Assembly (NCBI GenBank): GCA_018105865.1
Contig: CM030834.1
Location: forward strand, 3,267,115 to 3,331,114
Reading direction: 5' to 3'
DNA from: Metaphire vulgaris
Taxonomy: Eukaryota > Annelida > Clitellata > Crassiclitellata > Megascolecidae
DNA length: 64,000 nucleotides
Position numbers and translations under genes: made by a program. The notes beneath the pieces are model-generated. The model did no database searches, was not told where the DNA came from, and saw nothing but the letters and a program-made list of their open reading frames with translations. This document shows, one piece after another, positions 35,070 to 44,588 of the stretch (its first letter is position 1; each line of letters begins with the position of its first letter).

Positions 35070-37800
35070 CCCGTTAGTGCCCAAATCATTACTGGCAATG
35101 CCAGGGAGTTTGCGACGATTGTACTTATGAAGGAGGACCATAGCAACACACTGGCGTGAAATAATTATGCAGAATGCATGTTAGCCCCTTATAGGATGAC
35201 GATCCCAAATGGTAACATTGGGCACAAGCACTGCTATGATCCCATTTGGGATCATTATGTAAAAATATGTATAAGACGCTCTATTCAGTGCAAAATATTA
35301 CAAATGTTACGATGTTATGACACATTGCACAATAAATTCAAAAAACGTTCTACTTTCAAACGTCACTCGCGCCTTGCATATACAGTTTTCAATACAGTCC
35401 CAACATTTGTAATGCATATAGAGAATGTCGAGTGTTATAAGGAAAGCATAAACACAACAAACGCAACAATTTAACTAAGCCGCAGTGTGCGAAAAGCACT
35501 CAGCGTTATGGCGTGTGATACTTCATAGCACAATGTAGGTGCAAAGACACATTGCACTTTATGCATTTAAGTCGTGCATTACTCTTGCACAGTTTGCAGC
35601 GCAACTGCTTGCTGGACTCAAGAAAGTGACCGATGCCATCATAGCGTATAACGTCAATCGGAGTGATTGATGGACCAGTAGCTGGTACTATGTTTCCCGA
35701 AGACTGCATTATCTGACGAACAACGAATCTACGAAAGGATAGCTGATCAAAAGTTCCACCAGAGGAAACATGCAGTCGCCATGCAGCCACCATCATCAAG
35801 TTGACGAAGTTAGAGAGCAGTGGCCACCACCACTTTTTGGACACTATCACGGGTCGGTAGTCAGACAGAAACCGATCAACGAGGTCGACACCTCCCATAT
35901 GAGCATTGTAACTGGCAACAACAGTCGGCTGTGGAACATCAACTAGTTTCTTGGCTTTGGAGCTCCAGCGTTTGGTCTTTGTCATGGCAGTTACGTCGGC
36001 ATAGTTTGTTGCCACCACCACGCACTGATTGTCATTCCATTTCACAGCTGATACTTTTGTGTCTCCTCTGCTGTCATACACACCACGCTCCATTTTCTTC
36101 ATAGTCGACGAAGTCATAAGTGGACACTTCTTCAGCCGGTTTTCTCTAGCAGTTCCAGTTGCCTTCATATCTGTTTCTTGGAGGTATACAAGAAGATCGT
36201 ATGAAGTAAAGAAGTTATCAAAGAAAACCTCATGGCATGAACGGTCCTCGAGACAGGACAACAATGATGTCACAACTTTGAAACCCAGTCCATTGTTTTC
36301 TAAACCTGTGTCACTACCAGTAACCTGAGTCGATTCTTGAGATTTTCCAGTGTATATCATGACGTTGAAGGGGTATCCAGTATCTGAAGCTAGAACCCAG
36401 AGCTTGAAGCCAAACCGGATAGGCTTCCCTCTTATGAACATTTTACACGAGTGATGGCCAAAGTAAGGGACCATTTCCTCGTCTATGCTTAGGAACCGAC
36501 TGAAAATGCCAAACTGTTGCAACTTCCTACAAACCATTTCCATCAACGGCCTGACTTTGTAGATTTTGTCTCCTGCAGTTATGTTGTCATTGTCAGCTAC
36601 GTGCACAAATTTCTTAATTTCGGTAAATCTGTTCCTGCTCATCTTTGACGAAACATACGGTATTTGGACGTCTTCATCACGACACCAATACATTCTTTCC
36701 CTTGGCAGGGAGTGATAGCCTGTGAGTAGCATGATACCGATGAAGATGTCAAGATCTCTTTTGTCTAGTGTAAAGGAGGTGTTGTTCTTCTGTCTGGCAT
36801 ACTTCACTGATTCAGCTATTATCAAATTCTGTACTTCATCATCGTAGTACAGTTTGAACAGTTCATAAGGGGTTCGGTCACTCAGATCATGTTTCATCTG
36901 TTTTTGCTTGTCAAGTAAACTCTCACCATTGCAGGGAATTACTTTGGTAAAGCTTGTCTTTTTACCCCACTTCGGTACTGCTGTAGACTTCTTCTTCGAT
37001 GACGAAGGACCAGTAGTGGTGGTCACTTGCCCGCTGTTCGACTCTGTATTTCTGACGTGAACAGCTACTGTTCCAGGTACCTCACGTGGTAGTTGAGATG
37101 GTAGCAGATTATCGTCATCTATGTCCTCCTCATCTGACTGTGAATCTACAGTCGTCGGCGGAAGGAGAACTATGTCAACATCCATTTCTTCCGTGACGAA
37201 TTCGATGGTTTCTGACAGATCATCAAATTCCGCCATGTCCGCTGCATTGTTGCTTTCGTTCATGAACGCAACGGCTTCAGCAAGCGAGTACTTTCTTTTC
37301 TGTGGCATGGTTTTCGTTGGAGGTGACCTGCAAAAACAATAAACATCCGCCTACTCAGTAAATTGCCGTGTGCTATGCTGCTAATACTATGTGATCCCAA
37401 ATGGGAACATAGCACTGCTTGTGCCCAATGTTCCCATTTGGGATCATATGAAAATTATGCAAATTTTTGTGCACTTAAAACAAAGATATGCTTGCACTTT
37501 ATTACTGAAACTAAACTATAACCATGTGTCTTAAAAATGTATAAAATTTGAATACTTAAAACTAACCTGTTGTTGAATGCCATCCTTTCAAATTTTAAAT
37601 TAAAAAATTTATAAAATCAGCTTTTTATAACCAAGGCTACGTGACGTCAGCAATGATGAAAGCGGAAGTAATGCTTAATTTGATCAAAGTAGAGCTTCAA
37701 CTAAATAAGTAAGATATAAAATCTTTTTGGAGTTGTTTCTTATCTGCACCCAATGAGATTGTACACTTGATCCCAAATGGGAACATTGGGCATTAACGGG
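35070..37800 (-). mobile_element. Complete piggyBac transposon
   Basis: 2,731 bp with 15-bp inverted ends CCCGTTAGTGCCCAA and CCCGTTAATGCCCAA (one mismatch). TTAA lies on both sides (35066-35069 and 37801-37804), the piggyBac target. Subterminal palindromes of TGATCCCAAATGGGA type occur near 35201, 35238, 37392, 37430 and 37768. The unoccupied site with one TTAA is at 52576-52579 in cassette 3. Both ends, the target duplication and the coding frame are intact, so it may be recently active. Confidence 0.95.
35506..37308 (-). CDS. piggyBac transposase (DDE_Tnp_1_7 family)
   Basis: An uninterrupted 600-codon frame, close to the usual 560-640 residues of piggyBac transposases. It cuts and pastes DNA at TTAA without leaving a footprint (family knowledge). 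An acidic N-terminal region (residues 25-70) precedes the catalytic core. Candidate catalytic aspartates are Asp276 (FLSIDEEMVPYFG), Asp364 (VFFDNFFTS) and Asp475/Asp478 (HMGGVDLVDRF). A C-terminal zinc-binding module follows, with CKLC (571-574), CIKC (582-585) and HLHC (590-593), as in the Cys-rich domain that binds the transposon ends. The start at 37308 is the first ATG of the frame. No missing key residue was seen. Confidence 0.95.
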   Translation of the reverse strand: MPQKRKYSLAEAVAFMNESNNAADMAEFDDLSETIEFVTEEMDVDIVLLPPTTVDSQSDEEDIDDDNLLPSQLPREVPGTVAVHVRNTESNSGQVTTTTGPSSSKKKSTAVPKWGKKTSFTKVIPCNGESLLDKQKQMKHDLSDRTPYELFKLYYDDEVQNLIIAESVKYARQKNNTSFTLDKRDLDIFIGIMLLTGYHSLPRERMYWCRDEDVQIPYVSSKMSRNRFTEIKKFVHVADNDNITAGDKIYKVRPLMEMVCRKLQQFGIFSRFLSIDEEMVPYFGHHSCKMFIRGKPIRFGFKLWVLASDTGYPFNVMIYTGKSQESTQVTGSDTGLENNGLGFKVVTSLLSCLEDRSCHEVFFDNFFTSYDLLVYLQETDMKATGTARENRLKKCPLMTSSTMKKMERGVYDSRGDTKVSAVKWNDNQCVVVATNYADVTAMTKTKRWSSKAKKLVDVPQPTVVASYNAHMGGVDLVDRFLSDYRPVIVSKKWWWPLLSNFVNLMMVAAWRLHVSSGGTFDQLSFRRFVVRQIMQSSGNIVPATGPSITPIDVIRYDGIGHFLESSKQLRCKLCKSNARLKCIKCNVSLHLHCAMKYHTP

Positions 37801-38112
37801 TTAAAGTGGCTTAGAAGGCATTACTGCCTGTGTGAAAGCCACTAGGGGCACTAACGGGGCTTGAACCCTGACGCTCCAGCACGTAACCCACTCTGCCATC
37901 TTCCGCCCCCTTACCATCGTTTTTATTTTGTGTCACATACCGAATACTTAACATTTGCAGTCAATGAAGTGTTTTATATTAACCCGCGTATCAATCAATC
38001 AATCGATGGATCGGTCGGTAAGTCAGTCAGTCAGTCAGCCAATCAACTTCTTCGGAGCCACTATTATAATACCTAGGGCATCAGCCGATGACACACCAAA
38101 TCCAAGCCGAAA

Positions 38113-38294
38113 CAGTGGCGGCTCTAGGATTTGGCAAGTTGGGGGAGGGGGGCGTTGGGGTGGCAACTTTTAATCATGGGGGGCCAACCATTTGTTGTTT
38201 AATGTATGTAGCATTAAGTATAGGGTCCCAACAGGGGGGCAGGCACTCATTAGGGGAAACGGGCCCCACTAACCCACCGGTGGAGCCGCCACTG
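38113..38294. mobile_element. hAT-like MITE, CAGTGGCGGCTCTAGGA family
   Basis: Ends CAGTGGCGGCTCTAGGA and GGTGGAGCCGCCACTG. Flanks AGCCGAAA and AGCCGAAT form an 8-bp duplication. Cassette 3 lacks it near 52895. Confidence 0.85.
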
Positions 38295-38333
38295 AGCCGA
38301 ATTAGAACCAGGTCAACGAGGGATATATTGTCC

Positions 38334-38607
38334 CAGTGACGTAGCCAAGAGGATGTTGGGGGTTAAAGCCCCCTTGACTGCCCGACCAAAAAAAATTTTC
38401 ATTGTGTTTCACACATTTTTCATTTTCGGACGCGGTTTTTGTAGGCTAAACCCCCCTTGGCTGCCCGACCCAAAATAATTTCCTTAGCACTATATAGAAT
38501 CTAACAGCTAATGCAATTAAGTTAGGTGACGACCTTTTTTGTTTGTCGTGATTTTTCGAAGTTGGAAATCATAACCTCTCTTTCCGAAAATCCTGGCTAC
38601 GCCACCG
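38334..38607. mobile_element. hAT-like MITE, CAGTGGCGTAGCC family
   Basis: Ends CAGTGACGTAGCCAAG and TGGCTACGCCACCG with the perfect 8-bp duplication TATTGTCC (38326-38333 and 38608-38615). Present at the same place in cassette 3 (52927-53193), so older than that duplication. Confidence 0.9.
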
Positions 38608-39255
38608 TATTGTCCAAATAATTGGGTGAGAAAATACCGAAAATAGTTCAAACCAACGAGGAGCAAGTTTTTAGACCGGATCGGAAAGAGGGTGTGTTGA
38701 CTGAACATGACCCTCGTGATTAATTAACCCGACGTCACTTACTCGGTGTAGCGTCATCATTGTTCGGACGATCTCCGTGATAAATGTGTACGTCGACTCA
38801 ATGCATGGATTCATGACCGAATCCCTCTGTTGCGTTACACCAAGGTGCCGGAAAGCGTCCTTAGAGTCTTGAAAAAGGTATTTGCCCGCAATTTCTTCAC
38901 TGACGTTCTTGCGTTTCATGAGCAAGTAGCGCACCCGCATCGACTGTACAGCGGCGTGCGCGTGACCGGGCATGTCGATTTCAGGAATGACTTGGACATG
39001 ATGAGCGTCGGCATGCAGCAATATGTCCCGGTAATCCTGGACCGAGTAAAACTGTCTCTTCGGAGAAGTTTCGATTGGCTCGGACCCATAAAATGGCAAG
39101 AGACATCGCTCCTCCTGTAGGTCATGACCTCTCCTTGACCCGACCTGGAACAAAGCTACAACTATAATTGCATTCAAATCTTCCAGTAGGCTAACTATCA
39201 ACACCGAGAGAAAGTCCTGGCCCCGGAACATGGAAGGCGTGCGGGCCCTTCTACA

Positions 39256-39854
39256 AAATTCAACTCGTTTCTCTGGCAGAGATGGACATGGGTTGGGTTA
39301 ACCCATAAGTTGGGTCATAAATTTAGGCAGTTGGGGTGGGTTGGGTTGCAAAACGCTGATTTGCACGTGGCACAGTGCACACACCATGTATTGGTTATAA
39401 AAAATGGTTATCGTTTTCCGCATTTTCACGTAACAAATTGCTGCCGAACTGTCGCTGGCAATACTAGCTTATGACGGCTATTAGTTAAGCTATCGGGGGT
39501 GACCCGTCAAATGCGCGACTGACATTTGTGCGCCAACATTTGCGCGATATTAGTTGATATAATTGGGGTTAGGGTTAGGGTTAGAGTTAGGGTTTGATTT
39601 TGGGTTATGATTGAGACTATAGTTACTAAAGCACGGATGACTTTTAATTTATAGAGCAATTCGTGCTTCCTCGAAATACGCGCAAATGTCGGCGCGCAAA
39701 TGTCGGCGCATCAATAGTATAATTAGCATTTACTGTTTCTCTGAATCTTTAAATTGAAAGTCTACTTGATCTGACATTTCTAGAAAATCCAAACTGACCT
39801 CCTGAGATTCTGATCTTTGTTTCAGTCCTGCACCTGTCCCACATTGTTCTCAAT

Positions 39855-39911
<57 letters not shown>

Positions 39912-40112
39912 TGATTTTAAGTGGTCTAGGAGGCTAAGTAAGCCTGTGTGAAAACCACTGATGTAACCATCTGCATTCAATAACCTAGTTTATCGAGATA
40001 GCCTTTGAATCCGTTTACTGTTTCAACTGTCACTCCCACCTCGTGCAAACTGTTCCATTTGTCCGCAACCCTTGCACCCAACAATTTTTTCTTTCTTAGA
40101 CCCACCCTCTGC
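39256..40112. repeat. Repeat block A, copy 2, with LINE end
   Basis: Matches 4645-5560 along its length: GGGTTGGGTTAACCCA region, foldback with telomere-like repeats (39510-39712), then a LINE 3' end on the minus strand (39855-40112; FRQRVGLRKKKLLGARVADK, stop, TAA array). It is cut at 40112 by the next LINE fragment. Confidence 0.8.
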
Positions 40113-40470
40113 CTAAAGTAAGTAAGTAAGTAAGTAAGTAAAGTCAAGATTAATGTGGTGACTAGTCGACAGACTGCGCGAACACAATACATAACTAAAT
40201 AACTAAATACAGTAACTAGTTCTGAATAGCCAGGACTTGAGGCGTTTCTTGAATGTGTCGAGTGATGGAGACTCCTGGATGTCAGCGGGAAGCGAGTTCC
40301 AAGCGCGCGCAGCAGCTATCGGAAAAGTTCGATCACCGACAGTGACGAGACGCGTCCTAGGGACAATCAGTTCAGCCGTGGTAGAGGATCTTATTCTTCT
40401 ACGGCCTTCGAGATCCGAGACGCTGCGCAACTCGGTCGCCAGATAGTTCGGTCCTGTTCCGTGCGTCACG
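40113..40470 (-). mobile_element. LINE 3' end with (TTAC)n tail
   Basis: The minus frame ends TRLVTVGDRTFPIAAARAWN, then SLPADIQESPSL, then FKKRLKSWLF. This is the RxFxxAAxxxWNxLPxxI-FKxxLKxxLF C-terminus common to CR1/L2-type LINEs. The tail is a GTAA array (40117-40142). Its insertion removed the first two thirds of block B in cassette 3. Confidence 0.8.
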
Positions 40471-41055
40471 AACACACGTCATACATTACGTCAAAGATAA
40501 CTAAAGGACCGATACATAAAAGAATGTTTCTATAGTCCGTGATTTCGAATGCAGTACCACATCATAAAATATCCAGATCTATATAAAAATCGGCCAAGTT
40601 TTCTTAAAGCTATAGTGAAAATAGAGATGGCCCCCTTTTTATCCGGTGTACGGACCTTTAATCACGCGACAGTTAATCACTGACGTTCAACCCCTAGACC
40701 ATTAACAACATGACAATTACGTGTAGATTAGTCGCTTCGACATATAATCACCAGACAGTTAATCATTGACATTTAATCATCTAGGTTTGGACGTCCGGCC
40801 ATTATACCGTATTTTTCAATTTTAAAATCTATATATCAAAATTCTTGACATTTCCACGTTGTGTGTTAAAGGTTTATTTATAGACGCGTCCGTTAGAAAA
40901 CTATTGCGCATTTATCATATTACTAATACCGCTAACAAATTTCAGTATAGCTATACTGTTTTTACAATATGTTAGATGTTTGCGTGATTAAATGTGCGAG
41001 ATTAACTATCTGGTGAGCGAATAACTGTCATTTGATTATATTTAATTGTCGTGTG

Positions 41056-41100
<45 letters not shown>

Positions 41101-41250
41101 GTATATTTATGTCTCGTGATTAAATGTCACCGAAAATTTTATCCGGACACAGTGTAGATAAATTGGTTCACTCAGCCATTCGTTGTTCAATCTCGCTTTA
41201 TGCAAAAACGAAAGCATAAGGTTAATTTTTATTGACTGTTTGCTATACAG
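40471..41250. repeat. Repeat block B, 3' part, upstream of receptor 3
   Basis: Matches 7920-8789 closely (mariner right end, iteron-like element with a TTA array at 41058-41100). The left part of the block is missing because of the adjacent LINE fragment. Confidence 0.75.
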
Positions 41251-41951
41251 CAGAAGTCACCAAACACTTTTGACGGTGGACCGGATAACTGAGAGAAAGA
41301 CGAGTGCACGCCGAAGGCCTATAATTAATCAGCCTGTTCAATACTTGCAAGCGATAAAGGTAAAAAGAAAGAAGCAAGGAGATGTCACGTTTGTCTTGAA
41401 ATATATAGATAATTAATTGTGGTCTACAGAGAATGATTTATTGCCATGGCCGTCGAGAGAAAATACGGGCCGGGAGACAAATATTGATTCCGGGCCTCTT
41501 ATTTTAGTTTGGTTTTGATCATAGTGAACTTTAAAAAATATTGACAAGCAAAACAAAGGTTAACTTCATATTAAATAAATGATGAAAACCAAAAGAGCTG
41601 TCCTCATATTATTTCCTCTTGTATTTTTTCCCTTTGCAACATATAAATGCTGACAAGCAAAAAATGTCGTCTGACAATGTTGCGGCGGCAATGGGTTAAT
41701 AGTTTTTTTTGGTTAGCACGGGCCCTTTGTTTATCGCCGGGCCCGAGTAAAAATGTACCCCCTGTCACCCCTCTCGTCGGTCCTGTTTATTGCAACATAA
41801 ATTTTACCACAAAGTTATCAACCAAGCAGACGTTAGAAAAAGAATAGCGGCATCGTACCTACAGTTTTATCAAGAAAATTTAGGCGGCGGGTCGGATAAA
41901 CTGACCTCGTGGGCCGGATATGGCCCGCGGGCCGTAATATGGCGACCTCTG
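41251..41951. mobile_element. hAT-like element with nested MITE, receptor 3 upstream
   Basis: Equivalent to 8790-9497. The nested MITE is at 41445-41785 with the TTTATTGC duplication (41437-41444 and 41786-41793). Carries GACAAGCAAAA motifs at 41543 and 41652. Ends 335 bp before the start codon. Confidence 0.7.
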
Positions 41952-42286
41952 CCTTAGAGTGGCAGCGACATAGGGGAATTTTACAGGCGCACAATAATAA
42001 TGAATAATAATTATGGATTTTGAAGATTCGCTTTCTCATTTCGAACACAACCGACAATTTTCACATTAGCCCAGTCATTGATATTTAGTTACAGGAGTTA
42101 TCACCACGTTTAAAAGCAGGAGATTTATAATTAACAAGAGCGGTTGAAAACTTCATAATGACTTGCTACTTATGCTCTGCGTAATAATTGTATAGGGCCT
42201 ACCTTATTCTAAGATTTGCTGCTTAGAAATAGTCTATACTACTGTATACTTTAGCGGTAACCTTATGTAATTCGGCGATATAAATT

Positions 42287-42345
42287 ATGTTGCTACTTTG
42301 GATTTTATTGAGCTGTTTAAACGGTACGTACGACTTTGGTATTTC

Positions 42346-42379
<34 letters not shown>

Positions 42380-44535
42380 TTATTGTGGAAGATTCTCAAT
42401 GAGGTATTATGATAAATAAAACATATTGAGAGACAGCTTACAGGTGCATCTGCGATAGTTGCTCTCACGTAGGCATATCTGCTGAGTAAGGACAAAATGT
42501 TACCTGAACTCCAATTGTATTGGAAAATAATGGTAAACACAGAACGACGGTTCATCATCATCATGTGTCATAGACCTCTTAAAGTCATGCGCAGAAGAAG
42601 GAAGCTGAAAAAATTTGGACGCGTATAGAGGAACAGCTAAGATAGGTCAGCACACTAGTAAAGACATTCCAAAAAAATTGAATGCCTCGATCAAGAAAAA
42701 GAAGGAGACCAAAAAGAAAATGGACGGATGATGTGGAAAAGTGGACAGGACCGTAAATGTCAGGAACAGTCAGGAAAACACAGGATGGACATTGCTGGAA
42801 AAAAAAGTTATGTTGTCACCTCAAAATTGCAGGTAATGAAGGAATACGAAGAAGATTATAGGGATGAAGCATCTATATTGTACTAAGAAATCTAGTACTC
42901 GTGGTATCTGTCGGAAGAAATAGTACCAGTTAGAAGTGAGAATTCAAATAAAAAAGATATAGAATTCTATATAGTATATCTCTAAATACTGTTCTTGGGT
43001 ACAGATCGGTCGGAATTGAAAGAAAGCTTTTCACTTCAAACTGAAATTGAGAGCGCTGGAGTGCAATGATTCTTTGCATACTGATGACATGACAAACAGA
43101 TCAATGTTGTTTTCATCGATGTTTTCGGTCCAGGTTTTGCTGCTTTGCTCCGGAATACTGCTCTTCGCAGAGGTCAGCAGTTGACGCTGGAGTGCAAAGT
43201 GGAGGGGGGATCGGAGGCTGTATTTCTCGGATGGTTTTACATCCAGGTGGAGAGTGACCGGGAAAAGCCGATATCATCTCCGTCATCCGATGAAGTCTCT
43301 GCTCTTTACGGAGGAAGAGCAAAAGTTACTCGTACAATCGATTCACGTGTGTTGACCGTCGAAAGAGTGCAGTTGAGCGACGCTGGAACATATGGCTGCA
43401 AAACGAAGATGAATTCAACTGTTATGAAACTTGAGAGAGCTCAGGTCATAGTGTTGGGTGAGAAACAGTTATCTGATTATGGGGCCGTCCATAAATGATG
43501 TCACGCACTTTCGGGGGTTCAAATATTTGTGACGATGTGTGACGACGGGGAAAGGGGGGGTTTCCAGAAATATGACGTCACATAATACTAAATATTTTTT
43601 ATTAATACCGCAATGTTATGCTATCGCAAAATTGAACGTATTTTACACTTATAATTATTATACTTCATTAAAAAAGGAATTTGAAAAAGTTTCTGAAAAG
43701 TTTCAACTATAGTAATTACAATGAATATTTTCAAACGAAGCATTAATTTTGACATTGGAAAGCCGACAAGATGACGAAGGAGGGTTAACGCGTTGTGACG
43801 TCATATTTGAGGGATTCTGACATTTTATGACGACGTCTGACGAGGGGGAGGGGTGTGAAAAAACTGTCAAATTCGCTTGACGTCATTTATAGATGGCCCT
43901 ATGGTAAAATCGTGTTAGGCTTAGATATTGAGTTCTTTACAGTTATCCATATTATTATCTAACCTATGTATCAACTAACATTAGAACCAACATTAGTTAC
44001 AGTACCTGACTTGAAAACAGTTAATTGAACTCAGCTGTTTGAGGCAACTTCTATATCTCGACTCGCTAGTTATTGTTTGTTTAGATGGAAATATTCAAAT
44101 AGTCCGACACAATTCGTCCCACATCTTATGCGAAATAATCTACAATGGGCCCTGGATACCGGAACTAAGGCTGTTTGTAATCGAAGCAAGAGACGCATCT
44201 AACAATGCAGGTCCAACTCTTTTCCACAATTGGTCAAATGGAAAGCGGAAGCTGGTCGCCCTTTTGGAGACGAGTTCCTTTGGCGATAACCACAGCTACA
44301 GCTGTCAGTTGAGTTTTGCCGATCGGTCGCTGCCATTCAAGCATTTCGTGACCAATGTCCCTGCCTACGAGGACAGCGCCATCTGTGGGTCAGGCACCGT
44401 TGACGACAGGTGCGAAGGGTCGTCTGGGCAGACGACATCTGCAACGCGGGAACTGCCGAGTAAGCAAAACTAAGGGAATTCACATCGCTAGAGTTTCATA
44501 ATATTTTGCTATTTACTGAAGCTTCTGTCGCGATC

Positions 44536-44588
<53 letters not shown>

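Larger units (their letters stand above)
30255..39144 (-). pseudogene. GH20 hexosaminidase 3' half, second copy (five exons)
   Basis: Exons on the minus strand: 38743-39144 ([17 protein letters not shown] through [11 protein letters not shown]), 34743-35037 ([10 protein letters not shown] with the catalytic Asp-Glu pair, and QMWEDGF), 32518-32749 ([19 protein letters not shown]), 31170-31422 ([17 protein letters not shown]), 30255-30399 ([14 protein letters not shown]). Borders are GT/AG and phases match the paralogue. The 34743-35037 exon has lost 8 bp near its end, giving a stop right after TAYR. No 5' half (signal, CHB_HEX and early barrel exons) lies next to it. A piggyBac element and a LINE occupy its introns. 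It is a partial duplicate, probably non-functional unless reached by long-range splicing from 62 kb. Confidence 0.85.

Noticed and set aside
38830..39120. Plus-strand 96-codon frame opposite a GH20 exon (also 53417-53707)
   Set aside because: Antisense shadow of the GH20 exon; it recurs only because the exon is duplicated.
43121..43134. Loss of the Ig1 splice acceptor in receptor 3
   Set aside because: The upstream AG is CG, but an in-frame AG six bases later is conserved in receptors 1 and 2, so the exon can still be spliced.
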